DNA of 14,508 bases from Nitrospirota bacterium. Lineage in GTDB: Bacteria; NPL-UPA2; JAADIA01. The position numbers and the translations under genes were made by a program. Positions within the stretch are counted from its first letter, which is position 1, and the number at the start of each line of letters is the position of its first letter. The stretch lies in NCBI GenBank assembly GCA_013151555.1, contig JAADIA010000075.1:1-14508 (forward strand), given 5' to 3'. This document shows, piece after piece, positions 1-6,349 of this stretch. The notes below the pieces were generated by a model that ran no database searches, was not told the origin of the DNA, and saw nothing but the letters and a program-made list of their open reading frames with translations.

Positions 1-926
1 TTCTTTATTTTATCAATCTCGGCCTGGTCGATATCTATGTGAACGATTTTTGTCCGCGGGCAGAATTTTTTGATATTGCCCGTGGCTCTGTCATCAAAAC
101 GCACTCCAAAAGCAAGAAGCAAATCCGCCTCATTGAGAATCAAATTGGTGAACCGGGCCCCATGCATCCCCAGCATACCCAAATACAAAGGGTCCTCCGG
201 CGGAAAACAACCCAGTCCCATCAAGGTTGAAGTCACGGGAAGAGAATTCTTTTTAGCAAATTCATACAAGAGCTTGTGGGCATTTGCCTGCACGATCCCG
301 CCGCCAATATATAACAAGGGTCTCTTGGCCTCAGCGATCATCTTTGTTATCCGTTTGAGACAAGGTTCATCAACAGCAGATAAAGCTTCCCTCCTCCCAG
401 GCTCCGGCCACGCCCCAATTTCAATTTCTGCCAACTGCACATCTTTAGGAATATCAATGGCCACCGGACCCGGTCGGCCTGACTCTGCAATTTTAAAAGC
501 CTCAGGAATAACAGTTAGCAATTCCTTCGCTGAGCGAACCAGAAAATTATGCTTCGTAATGGGCAAAGTCAGGCCATAGGTATCAACCTCCTGGAAGGCA
601 TCGGTACCCAGATAGGAAGTCGGAACCTGGCCGGTGATAGCAATAACCGGGATAGAATCCAACTTTGCATCTGCAATCGCCGTCAGCAAATTTGTCGCCC
701 CCGGCCCACTGGTCGCAAAACAAACCGCCGCTTTCCCGGTGGCCCTGGCCATCCCTTGAGCAATGAACCCCGCTCCCTGCTCATGTCGCACCAAAATATG
801 CTCTATGCTGCTCTCATAAAGCCGGTCGTAAATAGGCAGATTCGCTCCCCCGGGAATTCCGGCGACCGTTGCGATACCTTGCCTTTCTAACAATTTGATG
901 ATAATTTCCGCTCCGCTATATTTCAT
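1..926 (-). CDS. ilvB: Acetolactate synthase large subunit, partial (C-terminal part outside window)
   Basis: This is the N-terminal 308 codons of a ThDP-dependent acetohydroxyacid synthase, which makes acetolactate or acetohydroxybutyrate in the first common step of Val/Leu/Ile synthesis. The family usually has about 550-600 residues, so a little over half is present. The start is MKYSGAEIIIKLLERQGI, and GIPGGANLPIYD follows near residue 23. The catalytic glutamate that activates ThDP is E49 in VRHEQGAGFIAQGMAR, followed by FATSGPGATNLL and AITGQVPTSYLGTDAFQE, which are hallmarks of AHAS. The middle (FAD-binding) domain begins near residue 190, with LLYIGGGI and GMLGMHGARF. The ATG is preceded by a strong AAGGGAGGGG Shine-Dalgarno about 5 nt upstream. 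The gene has a long 5' region holding a tandem valine attenuator and an inserted repeat element. IlvB rather than another ThDP enzyme is supported both by the sequence and by the Val-rich leader peptides. A regulatory subunit (ilvN/ilvH) would be expected beyond the window edge. Confidence 0.95.
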   Translation of the reverse strand, partial: MKYSGAEIIIKLLERQGIATVAGIPGGANLPIYDRLYESSIEHILVRHEQGAGFIAQGMARATGKAAVCFATSGPGATNLLTAIADAKLDSIPVIAITGQVPTSYLGTDAFQEVDTYGLTLPITKHNFLVRSAKELLTVIPEAFKIAESGRPGPVAIDIPKDVQLAEIEIGAWPEPGRREALSAVDEPCLKRITKMIAEAKRPLLYIGGGIVQANAHKLLYEFAKKNSLPVTSTLMGLGCFPPEDPLYLGMLGMHGARFTNLILNEADLLLAFGVRFDDRATGNIKKFCPRTKIVHIDIDQAEIDKIK

Positions 927-1013
927 TTTTCCCCTCCCTTTTTAACTTCCGGTATTGTCAAAAATCTTTCCTGAAATCAGACAACCTCCCTCTCTTATCC
1001 CGTTAATCAGTTG

Positions 1014-1250
1014 TTTTTTGACAGGATTAACAAGATTAACAAGATATTTTATCTTTAAGTGTTCTCACTTTTCTTTTTATATCAACTCTCTTCTCTCCAA
1101 AAATCCATAACCTAATTTGTTATATACTTTATAAGCACATCCTATAATTTTCTCCGTTAATCCTTCATCCTGTATCTTTATTACTACCTCTTTTAGATTC
1201 TGATTTACATGATAACTTATCCTGGCTATCCTGTTTATCCTGTCAAATTT
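1014..1250. mobile_element. Inverted-repeat element A (MITE-like, internally deleted GxxExxY element)
   Basis: The element is bounded by inverted repeats of about 30 bp. The left end (1014-1045) reads TTTTTTGACAGGATTAAC and then continues in a 9-nt period (GATTAACAA). The right end (1217-1249), read on the minus strand, is TTTGACAGGATAAACAGG followed by the same period. Between the ends is a fragment of a GxxExxY-family coding region in minus orientation. About 237 bp is far too short for a complete gene, so this looks like an internal-deletion derivative that can only move in trans, if it moves at all. It lies in the 5' region of ilvB, between the second attenuator hairpin and the ilvB ribosome binding site. 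The outer borders are uncertain by a few bases, and no clear target-site duplication was seen. Mobility is inferred; the repeat structure is seen directly. Confidence 0.7.
1077..1211 (-). pseudogene. GxxExxY-family protein fragment (truncated by internal deletion)
   Basis: An open stretch of 44 sense codons ends in TAA and has no start codon. It includes LTEKIIGCAYKVYNKLGYGF followed by LERRELI-stop. This matches the N-terminal part of the GxxExxY family (PD-(D/E)XK nuclease-like proteins common in environmental bacteria), whose usual text is LTEKIIGAAxxVxxxLGxGFLESVYE. The identity breaks off exactly inside the family's signature motif: GFLE is kept, but the following SVY is replaced by RREL and a stop. 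The remaining roughly 90 residues of the family are missing. It therefore cannot encode a working protein and marks the origin of the surrounding inverted-repeat element. Confidence 0.72.
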
Positions 1251-1261
1251 TCTTCAAAATC

Positions 1262-1298
1262 AAAAAGCCCCTGCCGGCTATCACCACCGGCAGGGGCT
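1262..1298 (-). terminator. Intrinsic terminator / attenuator 2
   Basis: A perfect 12-bp stem AGCCCCTGCCGG / CCGGCAGGGGCT (1266-1277 with 1287-1298) encloses a 9-nt loop and is followed on the minus strand by TTTTT. This is a classic Rho-independent terminator. It lies 26 nt downstream of the stop codon of the second Val-rich leader peptide and ahead of ilvB, so it is read as the second attenuator. Confidence 0.88.
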
Positions 1299-1333
1299 CT
1301 CATTGCGCGCGTCTAAACGCACCCCTACGGTGG
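1284..1333 (-). promoter_or_regulatory. Antiterminator pairing of attenuator 2
   Basis: On the minus strand CCACCGTAGGGG (1333-1322) can pair with CCCCTGCCGGTGG (1296-1284). This gives 6 + 5 base pairs around a small internal loop. The downstream partner is the 5' arm and loop edge of terminator 2, so the two structures exclude each other. The upstream partner contains the TAG stop of leader peptide 2, so a ribosome finishing the peptide would cover it and allow termination, while one stalled further up in the Val codons would leave it free. Confidence 0.65.
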
Positions 1334-1429
1334 AGACTCGGTTACTACTACATATACAAGACCCTTGACTATCTTCATCTTCTCTGCTTCCCAAAAAATC
1401 ATCATTGTGGTTTTACCGTGTTTCATCAT
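1325..1429 (-). CDS. Val-rich leader peptide 2 (attenuation peptide)
   Basis: A 34-codon ORF starts MMKHGKTTMMIF and ends KGLVYVVVTESPP. Four of five consecutive codons near the end are GTA (valine). GGCGGAG just upstream is a possible Shine-Dalgarno for the second ATG (1426). An internal ATG at 1378 preceded by GGGAAGCAGAGAAG would give a 17-residue version; which start is used cannot be decided by eye, but both keep the VYVVV run. The stop codon lies inside the antiterminator segment, as expected of a leader peptide. It resembles no folded protein family, and its role is likely to be its own translation rather than its product. Confidence 0.65.
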   Translation of the reverse strand: MMKHGKTTMMIFWEAEKMKIVKGLVYVVVTESPP

Positions 1430-1441
1430 TCTCCGCCCAAC

Positions 1442-1479
1442 AAAAAAAGCCCCTGTCAGCTTTTCACCGACAGGGGCTT
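1442..1479 (-). terminator. Intrinsic terminator / attenuator 1
   Basis: A stem AAGCCCCTGTC / GACAGGGGCTT (1447-1457 with 1469-1479) with an 11-nt loop is followed on the minus strand by seven T residues. It lies about 20 nt after the stop codon of the first Val-rich leader peptide. It is very similar to attenuator 2 (AGCCCCTG stem base in both), consistent with duplication of the unit. Confidence 0.9.
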
Positions 1480-1522
1480 CACACTTTACCGCTAATTTAT
1501 CACTTTATCCCCACGGTGAAAA
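1461..1522 (-). promoter_or_regulatory. Antiterminator pairing of attenuator 1
   Basis: On the minus strand TTTTCACCGTGGGG (1522-1509) pairs with CCCCTGTCGGTGAAAA (1476-1461). This gives nine continuous pairs (TTTTCACCG with CGGTGAAAA) plus GGGG with CCCC across a small bulge. The downstream partner takes the 5' arm of terminator 1, so formation prevents termination. The upstream partner overlaps codons 25-29 of leader peptide 1. It has a competing protector partner, CGGTGGGAA (1569-1561, codons 9-12, just before the Val run), that can form nine pairs including two G-U. Segments 1:2, 2:3 and 3:4 thus reproduce the classic attenuator layout. Confidence 0.75.
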
Positions 1523-1595
1523 TACTATGCACCGGTACTACTACCGTAGCAACAACTACCTTCCCACCGGAAACAAAGTTTTTGTTTAAACACAT
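1500..1595 (-). CDS. Val-rich leader peptide 1 (attenuation peptide)
   Basis: A 31-residue ORF begins MCLNKNFVSGGK and continues with VVVATVVVPV (residues 13-22), ending HSIFTVGIK. Nine of the 31 residues are valine, including triplets at 13-15 (GTA GTT GTT) and 18-20 (GTA GTA GTA). GGTGA, 5 nt before the ATG, is a usable ribosome binding site. The composition recalls the E. coli ivbL leader peptide of ilvBN, which has runs of valine. The ORF begins about 40 nt after the predicted transcription start and ends about 20 nt before an intrinsic terminator. A function as a translated sensor of charged tRNA-Val is inferred from this arrangement. Confidence 0.8.
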   Translation of the reverse strand: MCLNKNFVSGGKVVVATVVVPVHSIFTVGIK

Positions 1596-1641
1596 AGCCT
1601 TCACCGTAAAGTTTTTTTCTTCTCACTATCTCTTAGTTTAA

Positions 1642-1671
1642 AGCATACCACATAAATTCTTTAGCTGTCAA
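1642..1671 (-). promoter_or_regulatory. Sigma-70-type promoter of the ilvB leader
   Basis: On the minus strand a perfect -35 hexamer TTGACA (1671-1666) is separated by 18 nt from TATGCT (1647-1642), a good -10 match. Transcription would start near 1633-1636, about 40 nt before leader peptide 1. The -35 box begins only 5 nt after the lgt stop codon, so it separates the ilv unit from the upstream metal operon. No terminator was seen between lgt and this promoter, so read-through into the leader is possible. Confidence 0.75.
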
Positions 1672-1676
1672 GTCTT

Positions 1677-2564
1677 TTAATTTTTAAGGGCGCAGCCGTC
1701 CCCTTTTAGATAACTCTTTTTCCCGCGGTTATGTGCGGACCTTCTAATTAGCATAATAAGAATACCCCCAAAGATCATAAGAACACAAAGAATTTGTCCC
1801 ATAGTAAAAGACCATAATACAAATCCTAACTGAGGGTCGGGTTGCCGTACGAATTCAATAAAAAAACGCACTAATCCATAGCCGATAAGATACAAAGAGA
1901 AAAGAAAACCATCAAAATATTTCCTCTTCCTTATACTCCAAAGAATCAGGAAAAGGAATATACCCTCAAAAAAAGCCTCATAAAGTTCCGTCGGATGACG
2001 GAGTTGATGCCTGGGATCTAAAGGAAAATACATTCCCCACGGCACAGCAGTAACTCGACCATAAAGTTCTCCATTAATAAAATTTCCTATTCTGCCAAAC
2101 ATATATCCCAGGGGAACTGCCGGAGAAAATAAATCCGCAAAATGCCAAAAATCAATTCTGTATTTATAACAAAAAAGAATAGATGCAACCAATACTCCAA
2201 TTAAACCCCCATGATAGGACATTCCTAAAATACCAACATAATGAAAACCATTCGAGAAGTCAAAGGGACAAACTATTCTTAATGGATGAACCAGGAAATA
2301 TTTAAAATCGTAGAATAAAACATAACCTAATCTGCCTCCTATCAAAACGCCTGAGATAGCCCAGCCAAAATAATTTTGGATGATTTTCTTTGAATAGGCA
2401 TATTTTTCATTATTCAATCTATATAAAATAAGCAAATATACAGTAGCAAAGGCAATAAGATACATTAGCCCATAATAACGCAATTGAAATGAACCAATTT
2501 TTACAATATTAGGACTAATATGTTCAGGTATATGATTCCACCAGTTCAAAAATATTTCCCTCAT
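1677..2564 (-). CDS. lgt: Prolipoprotein diacylglyceryl transferase
   Basis: This inner-membrane enzyme moves diacylglycerol from phosphatidylglycerol to the lipobox cysteine of prelipoproteins, the first step of bacterial lipoprotein maturation. The product is 295 residues, slightly longer than typical, with about seven hydrophobic segments. The Lgt signature GRIGNFINGELYGR is at residues 157-170. H118 in YHGG, R158, N161 and E166 correspond to residues known to be essential in E. coli Lgt. RHPTELYE (189-196) is another conserved block. The start chosen is the ATG at 2564, giving [20 protein letters not shown], where similarity begins. The frame is open for 16 further codons upstream, but these overlap the feoB coding sequence. 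The ATG lies 10 nt after the stop of the conserved feoB C-terminal frame, and within ATGA when feoB is read without frameshift. It is the last gene of the upstream operon. Confidence 0.95.
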   Translation of the reverse strand: MREIFLNWWNHIPEHISPNIVKIGSFQLRYYGLMYLIAFATVYLLILYRLNNEKYAYSKKIIQNYFGWAISGVLIGGRLGYVLFYDFKYFLVHPLRIVCPFDFSNGFHYVGILGMSYHGGLIGVLVASILFCYKYRIDFWHFADLFSPAVPLGYMFGRIGNFINGELYGRVTAVPWGMYFPLDPRHQLRHPTELYEAFFEGIFLFLILWSIRKRKYFDGFLFSLYLIGYGLVRFFIEFVRQPDPQLGFVLWSFTMGQILCVLMIFGGILIMLIRRSAHNRGKKSYLKGDGCALKN

Positions 2565-4723
2565 GTTCCGGACCCTATCCCAATCCCAAAAGTCCGCCTC
2601 CCTGGTAAACAATAAAGGAAACTATCCAAGCAAGAGCGGTAGTGTAAAAAGCGGCAAAGAGAGGCCATCGCCAGGAATTCGTTTCCCTTTTTATTTATCA
2701 CTGCTATCGTGGCTATACAGGGTATATAAAGAAGGACAAAGACCATAAGACTGTACGCCACTAAGGGATTATACATCTTGCTTCCATCAGGACGAGTCTC
2801 GCTTTGAAGTGCCTGGCGTAAGCTTTGAGATTTTTCTCCTGCCTCACCGATGGAATGAAGCGTCCCCAACGTCCCCACAACAATCTCCTTGGCAATAAAT
2901 CCTCCCACCAAGCCCACGGATATTTTCCAATTATCAAAACCCAAAGGTTTAAATATGGGAGCTATTGTCCTTCCCAATCTTCCGGCATAACTCTTTTCTA
3001 ATTTCTCAAATGCCTTTTCATCCTCTAACCGGGTAACAAGTTCCTCTTTCCCTTGTGCTTGCTCGATTAAGGTATCATAATCTTGCGAATATTTTGGGTC
3101 CCAGGGGAAATTGCTTAAAAACCAGATCAGGACACATCCGGCAAAAATAACCGTCCCGGCCTTCTTTAAATAAACAGCTCCTCTCTCCCACATATGAATA
3201 AGGAGTCCTTTTATGGTAGGAATCCGGTAAAGGGGAAGTTCCATGACAAAAGGGGCCGCTTCTCCTTTGAATAAATATTTTTTAAATAGCTTAGCCATTA
3301 CAATGGCCACCACAATCCCCAGGCCATAGAGAGAAAATAACACCCGGCCAGCTATTCTTCCAGGGAAAAAGGCTCCCACAAACAAGACATATACGGGAAG
3401 ACGCGCCCCACAACTCATAAAGGGGTTAACCAAGATAGTTACCAACCTATCTTTCCGGTCTTCTATAGTTCGGGTAGCCATAATCGCGGGGAGGTTACAA
3501 CCAAAACCTAAAAGCATAGGAATAAATGAGCGACCGTGCAAACCAATCTTATGCATGAGTCTATCCATAATAAAGGCCGCCCGGGCCATATATCCTGAAT
3601 CTTCCAGGAGGGCCAAGGCTAAGAATAACAAAAATATTATCGGTACAAACACAAGCACGCTACCTACTCCGCCGATGATTCCATCAACAACCAGCGACTG
3701 CACAGGACCTCCTGCAGGCAATAAATCACTAAATAGATTTCCTAACCATTCCTGCCCGGATTCGACCCAACCCATTAAAGGTTCACTCAGCTTAAAGGTA
3801 AACTTAAATACCAGCCACATTAAACCAAGAAAAATAGGTAGCCCCAGGATTCTATTAACTAACACTTTATCTATCTTATCAGAAATAGTATGGCGCACTT
3901 CAAAGTTTTTTTCAACCGCTTCAGAACAAGCGCCACCGATGAATCCATAGCGTCTGTCGGCAATTATTGCCTCAGGTGTATCTCCCAAAATACCCTTTAG
4001 GTGGACAGCGCTTTTTTCGGCTGTTTCTAATATTTCCCTGGAACAGGGGCTTTCTTTAATCTTTTCGACAACTTCGCTATCATTCTCCAGCAGTTTCACC
4101 GCCAGCCAGCAAGAGGGATATTTTTGGGTTAGGCTTTTATCTTTACTGAGGACCTTCTCTAATTTTGCCAGTTCTTCCTCAAGCTCCCGGCCATAACCTA
4201 CCCTACTTCTTCTTAATTTAGTGCGGCCTTCAACCAGCTTGATAGCTTCATCAAGAAGTTCATTCATCCCTTGTTTCCTGGTAGCCACAGTAAACACAAT
4301 GGGAGTTCCCAAAAGTTCGGAGAGCCTATCTTTATCAATAAAAAGTCCTTGTTTTTTTGCAATATCAGACATATTAAAAGCTAAAATTAAAGGGACTTTT
4401 AACTCCATAAGCTGGGTAGCTAAATATAAGTTTCTTTCCAGGTTCGAGGCATCAATAATATCAATTACTACATCGGGTTTTTCTTCTACCACGAAATTGC
4501 GGGCAACGATTTCATCGAGGGAGTAGGCCGTTAAGCTATACGTTCCGGGAAGGTCAACGATATTGATATCATAGCCTTTATATTCCAGCCGGCCTTCCTT
4601 CTTCTCAACAGTTACGCCCGGGTAATTACCTACATGCTGGCGGGTACCTGTTAAATTGTTGAAGATGGTAGTCTTCCCGGAATTAGGATTTCCAGCTAAA
4701 GCAATAGTTAATTTCTTGGACAT
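2561..4723 (-). CDS. feoB: Ferrous iron transport protein B, 3'-frameshifted
   Basis: FeoB is the membrane permease for Fe2+ with a cytoplasmic N-terminal G domain. The G motifs are GNPNSGKTT (11-19), the switch region around GNYPGVTVE (32-40), DLPG (57-60) and NMSD (117-120). A helical GDI-like domain follows, then the gate domains with [24 protein letters not shown] and YIPCIATIA. The literal reading frame gives 720 residues. After N677-K678-K679, however, the family's C-terminal text ([10 protein letters not shown], then [10 protein letters not shown] and [11 protein letters not shown]) is found one base out of frame and stops at TAG 2577-2575. A one-base excess around the A5G3 run at 2685-2692 therefore separates the two; restored, the protein would have 715 residues. 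The start is supported by GGAAGGATAAAAA before the ATG. It lies 3 nt after feoA. The protein may still work if the indel is an assembly error. Confidence 0.95.
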   Translation of the reverse strand: MSKKLTIALAGNPNSGKTTIFNNLTGTRQHVGNYPGVTVEKKEGRLEYKGYDINIVDLPGTYSLTAYSLDEIVARNFVVEEKPDVVIDIIDASNLERNLYLATQLMELKVPLILAFNMSDIAKKQGLFIDKDRLSELLGTPIVFTVATRKQGMNELLDEAIKLVEGRTKLRRSRVGYGRELEEELAKLEKVLSKDKSLTQKYPSCWLAVKLLENDSEVVEKIKESPCSREILETAEKSAVHLKGILGDTPEAIIADRRYGFIGGACSEAVEKNFEVRHTISDKIDKVLVNRILGLPIFLGLMWLVFKFTFKLSEPLMGWVESGQEWLGNLFSDLLPAGGPVQSLVVDGIIGGVGSVLVFVPIIFLLFLALALLEDSGYMARAAFIMDRLMHKIGLHGRSFIPMLLGFGCNLPAIMATRTIEDRKDRLVTILVNPFMSCGARLPVYVLFVGAFFPGRIAGRVLFSLYGLGIVVAIVMAKLFKKYLFKGEAAPFVMELPLYRIPTIKGLLIHMWERGAVYLKKAGTVIFAGCVLIWFLSNFPWDPKYSQDYDTLIEQAQGKEELVTRLEDEKAFEKLEKSYAGRLGRTIAPIFKPLGFDNWKISVGLVGGFIAKEIVVGTLGTLHSIGEAGEKSQSLRQALQSETRPDGSKMYNPLVAYSLMVFVLLYIPCIATIAVINKKGNEFLAMASLCRFLHYRSCLDSFLYCLPGRRTFGIGIGSGT

Positions 4724-4726
4724 TTT

Positions 4727-4963
4727 TTATCCTTCCTTTACCAGAATCTTTTGAGCCATCCCCTGACCTAAGACTAACCTTGTATTATCTACAAGAATAA
4801 TACAAGGGCCGGGGCTTTGAGCATGTAAGACCTTTAATCTTGCCCCCTCATTTAATCCCATATCCGTAAGCCTTGCTCTTAAACCCTTTCCCCCGGCGAT
4901 AAAAATTAAAGTTACTTCTTCCCCGGGTACCACCTTGCTTAAAGGCAAAATCTGCTCTTTCAT
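4727..4963 (-). CDS. feoA: FeoA family protein (second of two)
   Basis: A 78-residue FeoA protein, a small SH3-like beta-barrel thought to act with FeoB in Fe2+ uptake on the cytoplasmic side. The characteristic run LRARLTDMGLNEGARLKVL (residues 28-46) and the C-terminal block LVLGQGMAQKILV fit the family (usually 70-85 residues). The start codon overlaps the stop of the preceding feoA in ATGA, implying translational coupling, and feoB begins 3 nt after its stop. It differs clearly from the other FeoA copy, so this is not a recent duplication. Confidence 0.92.
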   Translation of the reverse strand: MKEQILPLSKVVPGEEVTLIFIAGGKGLRARLTDMGLNEGARLKVLHAQSPGPCIILVDNTRLVLGQGMAQKILVKEG

Positions 4964-5199
4964 TTCTCTGCCTCTACATAGATGCTCGCAGCTTCGTCCT
5001 TGCGAAGAGAGAGATGATATCCCTTTATCTTTACCTCAACAGGGTCCCCCAACGGGGCAACCCGCTCCATTTCTACTTCCGCACCTTTGACAATACCCAT
5101 ATCCAGAATCCGACGATAAATAGAGCCGCCCCCGGATATTTTTGTAATTTTACCTTTGTCCCCCGGCTTTAACTCTCGCAACATCTTTATATTTCCCAT
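4960..5199 (-). CDS. feoA: FeoA family protein (first of two)
   Basis: A 79-residue FeoA-like SH3 domain with LRELKPGDKGKITKISGG, YRRILDMGIVKGAEVEMERV and GYHLSLRKDEAASIYV, the three expected blocks. The ATG at 5199 has AAAGG 9 nt upstream; the ATG at 5184 (MLRELKPG) is an alternative that matches the usual FeoA start better. It is the first gene of a feoA-feoA-feoB set, and two FeoA proteins ahead of FeoB is a layout seen in many anaerobes. The 94-nt gap upstream has a possible stem-loop but no recognised operator or terminator. Confidence 0.92.
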   Translation of the reverse strand: MGNIKMLRELKPGDKGKITKISGGGSIYRRILDMGIVKGAEVEMERVAPLGDPVEVKIKGYHLSLRKDEAASIYVEAEK

Positions 5200-5293
5200 G
5201 TTAATTATCCTTTCCTCTGCAAAGACGCCTGCATGGCAATTGCCCCAAACCCGCGTTTGCCTTCCCTCCCATTGTTATTGTCTCCAACCAATT

Positions 5294-6322
5294 TTAATAA
5301 CCCAGAGAAAATAAGATAAGACCCACTCCTATCCCGATAACAAGATTGAATAACTTTATCAGTAAAGAATCCTTTATCGTGTAGGATAAAAGAGGCAACA
5401 TTCCATGTCCGTCCTGAACGATAGAACTTGCCAAAAGAACAGAAAAAGGAACTAATCCTTTGGCAAACATCATTACAAACACCAGATGCGGGCCGGATTC
5501 CGGGATTATGGCTACTAAACCGGCAATGAGAAGAACCCAAAACATGTGTGCTTCTACAAAAGCCTTTAAGTTCCAAAACCTTAAGCTAAAATCTACCAAT
5601 AACAAGGCGCCGAAACTCCATAAGAATATCCTCCACAAATGCTCCTTGGCAATATGTTTCCAGATATGTTCTTCCAAATAATGCTCAGGCACCGTAACAA
5701 CAATAAAACCGGCTAACGAAAGAAGGGAAACAAAAGTAATTTTCTCCCAATTCCACTCCCCGGGACCGATTACTCCTACAATAAAGCCATACAGGGTACC
5801 AAGCAAAAGAAGCAAAAGCAAGAAGCGGGATAAAGACATCTTTTTTATGTGTTCAATAATCTCCCTCAGATGAAGACAGCAACATTCATCTTGAAGGTGA
5901 ATAATAGAAAGGTGACACTCCTGACAGGGTTTTATCTTTAATAGAGGTACTATTTTATCCGTGATGTAAGCAAAGATAATACCCAAAAGGAATAAGATAA
6001 CAAACAAAAATAAAGCCTTGCCCGGGAACATGGCCAACATCACAAAGGCCTCATCTCCACTGGTTGCAATCATCCCACCGACAATCGCCCCAAAAGAAAT
6101 AAGCGCCCGAATATAAAAGGAGACATTCATAAAGGCCCCTAAACATCCCGGGGTTGCTCCTAAAAATGAAGTCATAACATACTGTCTAAAGAGTCCACCT
6201 TTTATCAGTTCGCTCATCCTCCCTCTCGTGAGAACATTAAGATAATCGATAAAAAGCATCATCACAAACACAAAGACAGTAATCATTAAACCGTGTTCCA
6301 AGTTAGGTATCAGAATTTCCAT
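5294..6322 (-). CDS. Putative 10-TM heavy-metal/manganese transporter (ArsP_2-type permease)
   Basis: A 342-residue polytopic membrane protein. The first half holds PGCLGAFMNVSFYIRA and GGMIATSGDEAFVMLAMFPG (residues 58-101). The second half holds the mirrored block PESGPHLVFVMMFAKG and SSIVQDGHGMLPLLS, typical of the ArsP_2 / 'putative manganese transporter' family with two inverted halves. Between them a hydrophilic loop carries C133, C136, H137, H142, C147, C148, C149 and H151, a likely metal-binding cluster. GGGGAGGTAGGT sits directly upstream of the ATG. It lies 27 nt after the CDF transporter gene and ahead of feoA-feoA-feoB, which supports a divalent-metal role. The direction of transport and the substrate are not determinable here; export of excess metal is the usual proposal. 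Confidence 0.8.
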   Translation of the reverse strand: MEILIPNLEHGLMITVFVFVMMLFIDYLNVLTRGRMSELIKGGLFRQYVMTSFLGATPGCLGAFMNVSFYIRALISFGAIVGGMIATSGDEAFVMLAMFPGKALFLFVILFLLGIIFAYITDKIVPLLKIKPCQECHLSIIHLQDECCCLHLREIIEHIKKMSLSRFLLLLLLLGTLYGFIVGVIGPGEWNWEKITFVSLLSLAGFIVVTVPEHYLEEHIWKHIAKEHLWRIFLWSFGALLLVDFSLRFWNLKAFVEAHMFWVLLIAGLVAIIPESGPHLVFVMMFAKGLVPFSVLLASSIVQDGHGMLPLLSYTIKDSLLIKLFNLVIGIGVGLILFSLGY

Positions 6323-6349
6323 ACCTACCTCCCCAATTATTTCTTTCCA

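Larger units (their letters stand above)
1262..1640 (-). promoter_or_regulatory. ilvB leader RNA: tandem valine-codon attenuator
   Basis: This untranslated leader runs from the promoter next to lgt towards ilvB. It contains two complete attenuation units in series. Each has a short ORF with a run of valine codons, an antiterminator-forming segment at the ORF end, and a GC-rich terminator hairpin followed by a T run. The established model for ilvB (ivbL) and ilvGMEDA (ilvL) leaders of enterobacteria is that low charged tRNA-Val stalls the ribosome in the Val run and the antiterminator forms, so the structural genes are transcribed. Two consecutive units in front of one gene is unusual. No T-box consensus was recognised, so ribosome-mediated rather than tRNA-binding control is favoured. 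The function is inferred; the ORFs, hairpins and pairings can be read in the sequence. Confidence 0.8.

Noticed and set aside
1014-1045. CRISPR-like short tandem repeat
   Set aside because: The 9-nt periodic units are adjacent with no spacers and recur as inverted ends of two elements, so they are element ends rather than a CRISPR array.
1262-1640. T-box riboswitch controlling ilvB
   Set aside because: No T-box antiterminator consensus (AGGGTGGNACCGCG) is visible, while two Val-rich ORFs and complete attenuator pairings explain the leader.
1365-1641. Plus-strand ORFs of 74 and 78 codons across the leader
   Set aside because: They run antisense through the attenuator hairpins, have no convincing ribosome site and resemble no family; the minus-strand leader explains the sequence.
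2685-2700. Programmed frameshift in feoB
   Set aside because: The needed shift is +1, there is no clear slippery heptamer or stimulating structure, and FeoB families are not known for this; an indel is simpler.
5205-5576. 123-codon minus-strand ORF overlapping the ArsP_2 gene
   Set aside because: Most of it overlaps the well-supported permease in another frame and its translation has no family resemblance.
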